A stretch of DNA of 15,084 nt from JAVBKA01 sp031546715. Lineage in GTDB: Bacteria > Bacillota > Clostridia > Oscillospirales > UBA929. A model generated the notes under the pieces. It worked only from the letters and a program-made list of their open reading frames with translations, was not told the DNA's origin and did not search any database. A program made the position numbers and the translations under genes. The stretch spans positions 1-15,084 of the forward strand of contig JAVBKA010000066.1 in the NCBI GenBank assembly GCA_031546715.1, read 5' to 3'. The first letter of the stretch is position 1. Every line of letters begins with the position of its first letter. Positions 13,345 to 15,084 of the stretch are shown one piece after another.

Positions 13345-15084
13345 ATGCCACAAAGTCAATATGTAGACCCCGCCAAAGTCCGTGCCAAGGGAACTCTCAG
13401 CTTTACAGATATTCCGCTGAACCAATATGATAAGCCTTTTACCGATGCCGCAAAGGATTATTCAAAGGCTGACATGCTGGGTATTTTCAGCGACATGCAG
13501 CTTATTCGCGAGTTTGAGGGTATGCTGTATTCTGTCAGAACCACCAAGCAGTATAACGGCGTTGAATACGTCTACACAGGACCTGCTCACTTGTATTCAG
13601 GTCAGGAAGCGGCGGCTGTGGGCATGGCGTACAGCCTTACAATGGACGATATTATTTTTGGCTCACACCGCAGTCACGGAGAAGTGCTTGCAAAAGGCTG
13701 TGCGGCTATCAAAAAACTTGAGGAAAAGAACCTTTACGGCATAATGAAGGACTTTTTAGGCGGCGCAACCCTGTCTCCCATTGAAAAGCTGAATACCACA
13801 GGCAATGTCAAGGATTTAGGACTAGACTTTCTTTTGTACGGCTTTATGGCTGAGCTTTTCGGTCGTGACAACGGTTTTACCCGCGGACTAGGCAACTCAA
13901 TGCATGTTTTCTTTACACCTTTTGGAATTTATCCAAACAATGCCATTGTCGGCGGCTCTGCGGGCATTTCAGCAGGTGCGGCTCTTTATAAACGCGTGAA
14001 CAATAAGCCCGGAATGGTTGTTTGCAACGTGGGAGACGCTTCTCTCGGCTGCGGACCAGTATGGGAGGCACTGAACTTTGCGGCTCAAGACCAATTTACA
14101 AAGCTCTGGGATGAAGCGCATAACGGCGGATTACCGCTGATTTTCAACTTCTTTAACAATCATTACGGCATGGGCGGACAGACCGCGGGTGAAACCATGG
14201 CGTATGACATTTTGGCAAGAGTTGGTGCAGGAATCAGCCCAACTCAGCTACACTCTGAGCGAATTGACGGCTACAACCCATTTGCGGTGATTGACGCATT
14301 TGAGCGTAAACGCAAAATAATCGAAGAACGCCGCGGTCCTGTTCTCCTTGACACTGTAACATACCGCTATGTAGGTCACTCCGCAACCGATGCTTCGACC
14401 TACCGCACTAAGAACGAAATTGAAGCATGGCAAGCGATTGATGCCATTGCAGAGTTTAAAAAGAACTTAATTTCGTCAGGAATTGCAACGGCGGAGGAAT
14501 GCGAAAGCATTGAAACTGGTCTCCGTGACCGCATAACAAAAATTATGAAGGTCGCAATTGATGAGAACGTTTCTAAGCGTATGGATTTATTCAAAGAGCC
14601 AGACGCAATCCGTAAATTCATGTTCTCAAACACCAAAATTCAGCGCATGGAAGAGCGTACTCCTGATGTTACCGCTCCAAAAAGCGAAAACAGCCGCCTA
14701 AAGAAGCTTAAAGAAAAATCACGCTTTGCCTTTGACAAGGACGGTAAACCTGTGTCAAAAATCAAGCAGTTATCTACTCGTGACGCACTATTTGAAGCAA
14801 TTATTGATAAATTTTACGATGACCCCACACTTATTGCCTTTGGCGAGGATAACCGCGATTGGGGCGGCGCATTCGGCGTATACGGCGGCTTAACTGAGTC
14901 AATTCCGTACCACCGCTTCTTTAACTCACCGATTTCCGAGGGTACAATCGTAGCCGCCGCTGTCGGTTACGCTCTGTGCGGCGGTCGCGCCATCCCTGAG
15001 CTGATGTATTGCGATTTCCTCGGACGCGCGGGAGACGAAGTGTTTAATCAGCTTTCAAAATGGCAGGCGATGAGCGCGGGTATT
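13345..15084 (+). CDS. 2-oxoacid dehydrogenase E1, fused alpha-beta chain (3' end beyond window)
   Basis: The frame stays open for 580 codons to the window edge, so the gene is truncated only by the window. It is a thiamine-diphosphate-dependent decarboxylase/dehydrogenase that would acylate the E2 lipoyl arm. Residues about 40-440 are an E1-alpha unit: YSGQEAAAVGMAY, GSHRSHGEVLAKG, GGSAGISAGAALYKR, and the cofactor motif beginning GDASLGCGPVWEALNF (Asp231) and ending FNNHYGMGG (Asn271/Asn272). From about residue 472 (KQLSTRDALFEA) an E1-beta unit begins in the same frame: AFGEDN (Glu501), NSPISEGTIVAAAVGYAL and MYCDFLGRAGDEVFNQ. Alpha and beta are usually separate genes. AAGGAG at 13332-13337 precedes the ATG. 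It is the third complex gene after E2 and E3. The substrate (pyruvate, acetoin or a branched or other 2-oxoacid) is not decided by visible residues. Confidence 0.9.
   Translation, partial: MPQSQYVDPAKVRAKGTLSFTDIPLNQYDKPFTDAAKDYSKADMLGIFSDMQLIREFEGMLYSVRTTKQYNGVEYVYTGPAHLYSGQEAAAVGMAYSLTMDDIIFGSHRSHGEVLAKGCAAIKKLEEKNLYGIMKDFLGGATLSPIEKLNTTGNVKDLGLDFLLYGFMAELFGRDNGFTRGLGNSMHVFFTPFGIYPNNAIVGGSAGISAGAALYKRVNNKPGMVVCNVGDASLGCGPVWEALNFAAQDQFTKLWDEAHNGGLPLIFNFFNNHYGMGGQTAGETMAYDILARVGAGISPTQLHSERIDGYNPFAVIDAFERKRKIIEERRGPVLLDTVTYRYVGHSATDASTYRTKNEIEAWQAIDAIAEFKKNLISSGIATAEECESIETGLRDRITKIMKVAIDENVSKRMDLFKEPDAIRKFMFSNTKIQRMEERTPDVTAPKSENSRLKKLKEKSRFAFDKDGKPVSKIKQLSTRDALFEAIIDKFYDDPTLIAFGEDNRDWGGAFGVYGGLTESIPYHRFFNSPISEGTIVAAAVGYALCGGRAIPELMYCDFLGRAGDEVFNQLSKWQAMSAGI

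Noticed and set aside
13427..13744. A 105-codon + strand open frame in the E1 region
   Set aside because: It is out of frame with the E1 alpha-beta chain, whose motifs run continuously from 13345 to the window edge.
1..15084. CRISPR array, tRNA genes, insertion sequences, prophage or toxin-antitoxin genes
   Set aside because: No regularly spaced repeats, cloverleaf-like segments, transposase or integrase motifs or small paired toxin genes were seen on either strand.

Overview
The window looks like a piece of a low-to-moderate GC Firmicutes chromosome, most likely from an anaerobic clostridial lineage (inference). Support comes from strong GGAGG-type ribosome binding sites, several TTG starts, sigma-A-like promoters with 17-bp spacers, a Dlt-like cell-surface acylation cluster and fused gene architectures I associate with Clostridia. 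Every gene I can support is on the + strand. No tRNA, rRNA, CRISPR array, insertion sequence or phage gene was seen.

Region A (about 308-7041) is a cell-envelope cluster. It starts with a membrane-anchored Ig-repeat protein carrying a transglutaminase-like domain with an intact Cys-His-Asp triad. Next come an amino-acid adenylating enzyme (DltA-like), a 74-aa acyl carrier protein (DltC-like), an MBOAT acyltransferase (DltB/AlgI-like) and a membrane-anchored DltD/SGNH-like protein. A Ser/Pro-rich lipoprotein closes the region. By analogy with teichoic-acid D-alanylation, an amino acid would be adenylated, loaded on the carrier protein, passed across the membrane by the MBOAT protein and transferred to a surface polymer. 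Two substitutions (Gly where DltA has its chirality-selecting Cys, and Cys where SGNH enzymes have the nucleophilic Ser) suggest the donor and chemistry may not be those of canonical Dlt.

Region B (7064-9830) is a sugar-acid/sugar catabolic pair: a KDPG/KHG aldolase fused to a C-terminal VOC (glyoxalase-fold) domain, then a xylulokinase-type FGGY kinase. It has a near-consensus promoter upstream and ends in two adjacent hairpin terminators. The gap between the two genes contains two interlocking 8-bp complementary pairs that could form a pseudoknot near the kinase start.

Region C (9848-15084, running off the end) starts with a consensus-like promoter and a DeoR/GlpR-family repressor. The genes for a 2-oxoacid dehydrogenase complex follow in the order E2, E3, E1. 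The E1 gene encodes alpha and beta subunits as one chain and is cut by the window edge. Together B and C could turn a sugar-derived intermediate into pyruvate and then acetyl-CoA (or process another 2-oxoacid), under control of the DeoR protein sensing a phosphorylated sugar. The sugar itself cannot be read from this sequence.
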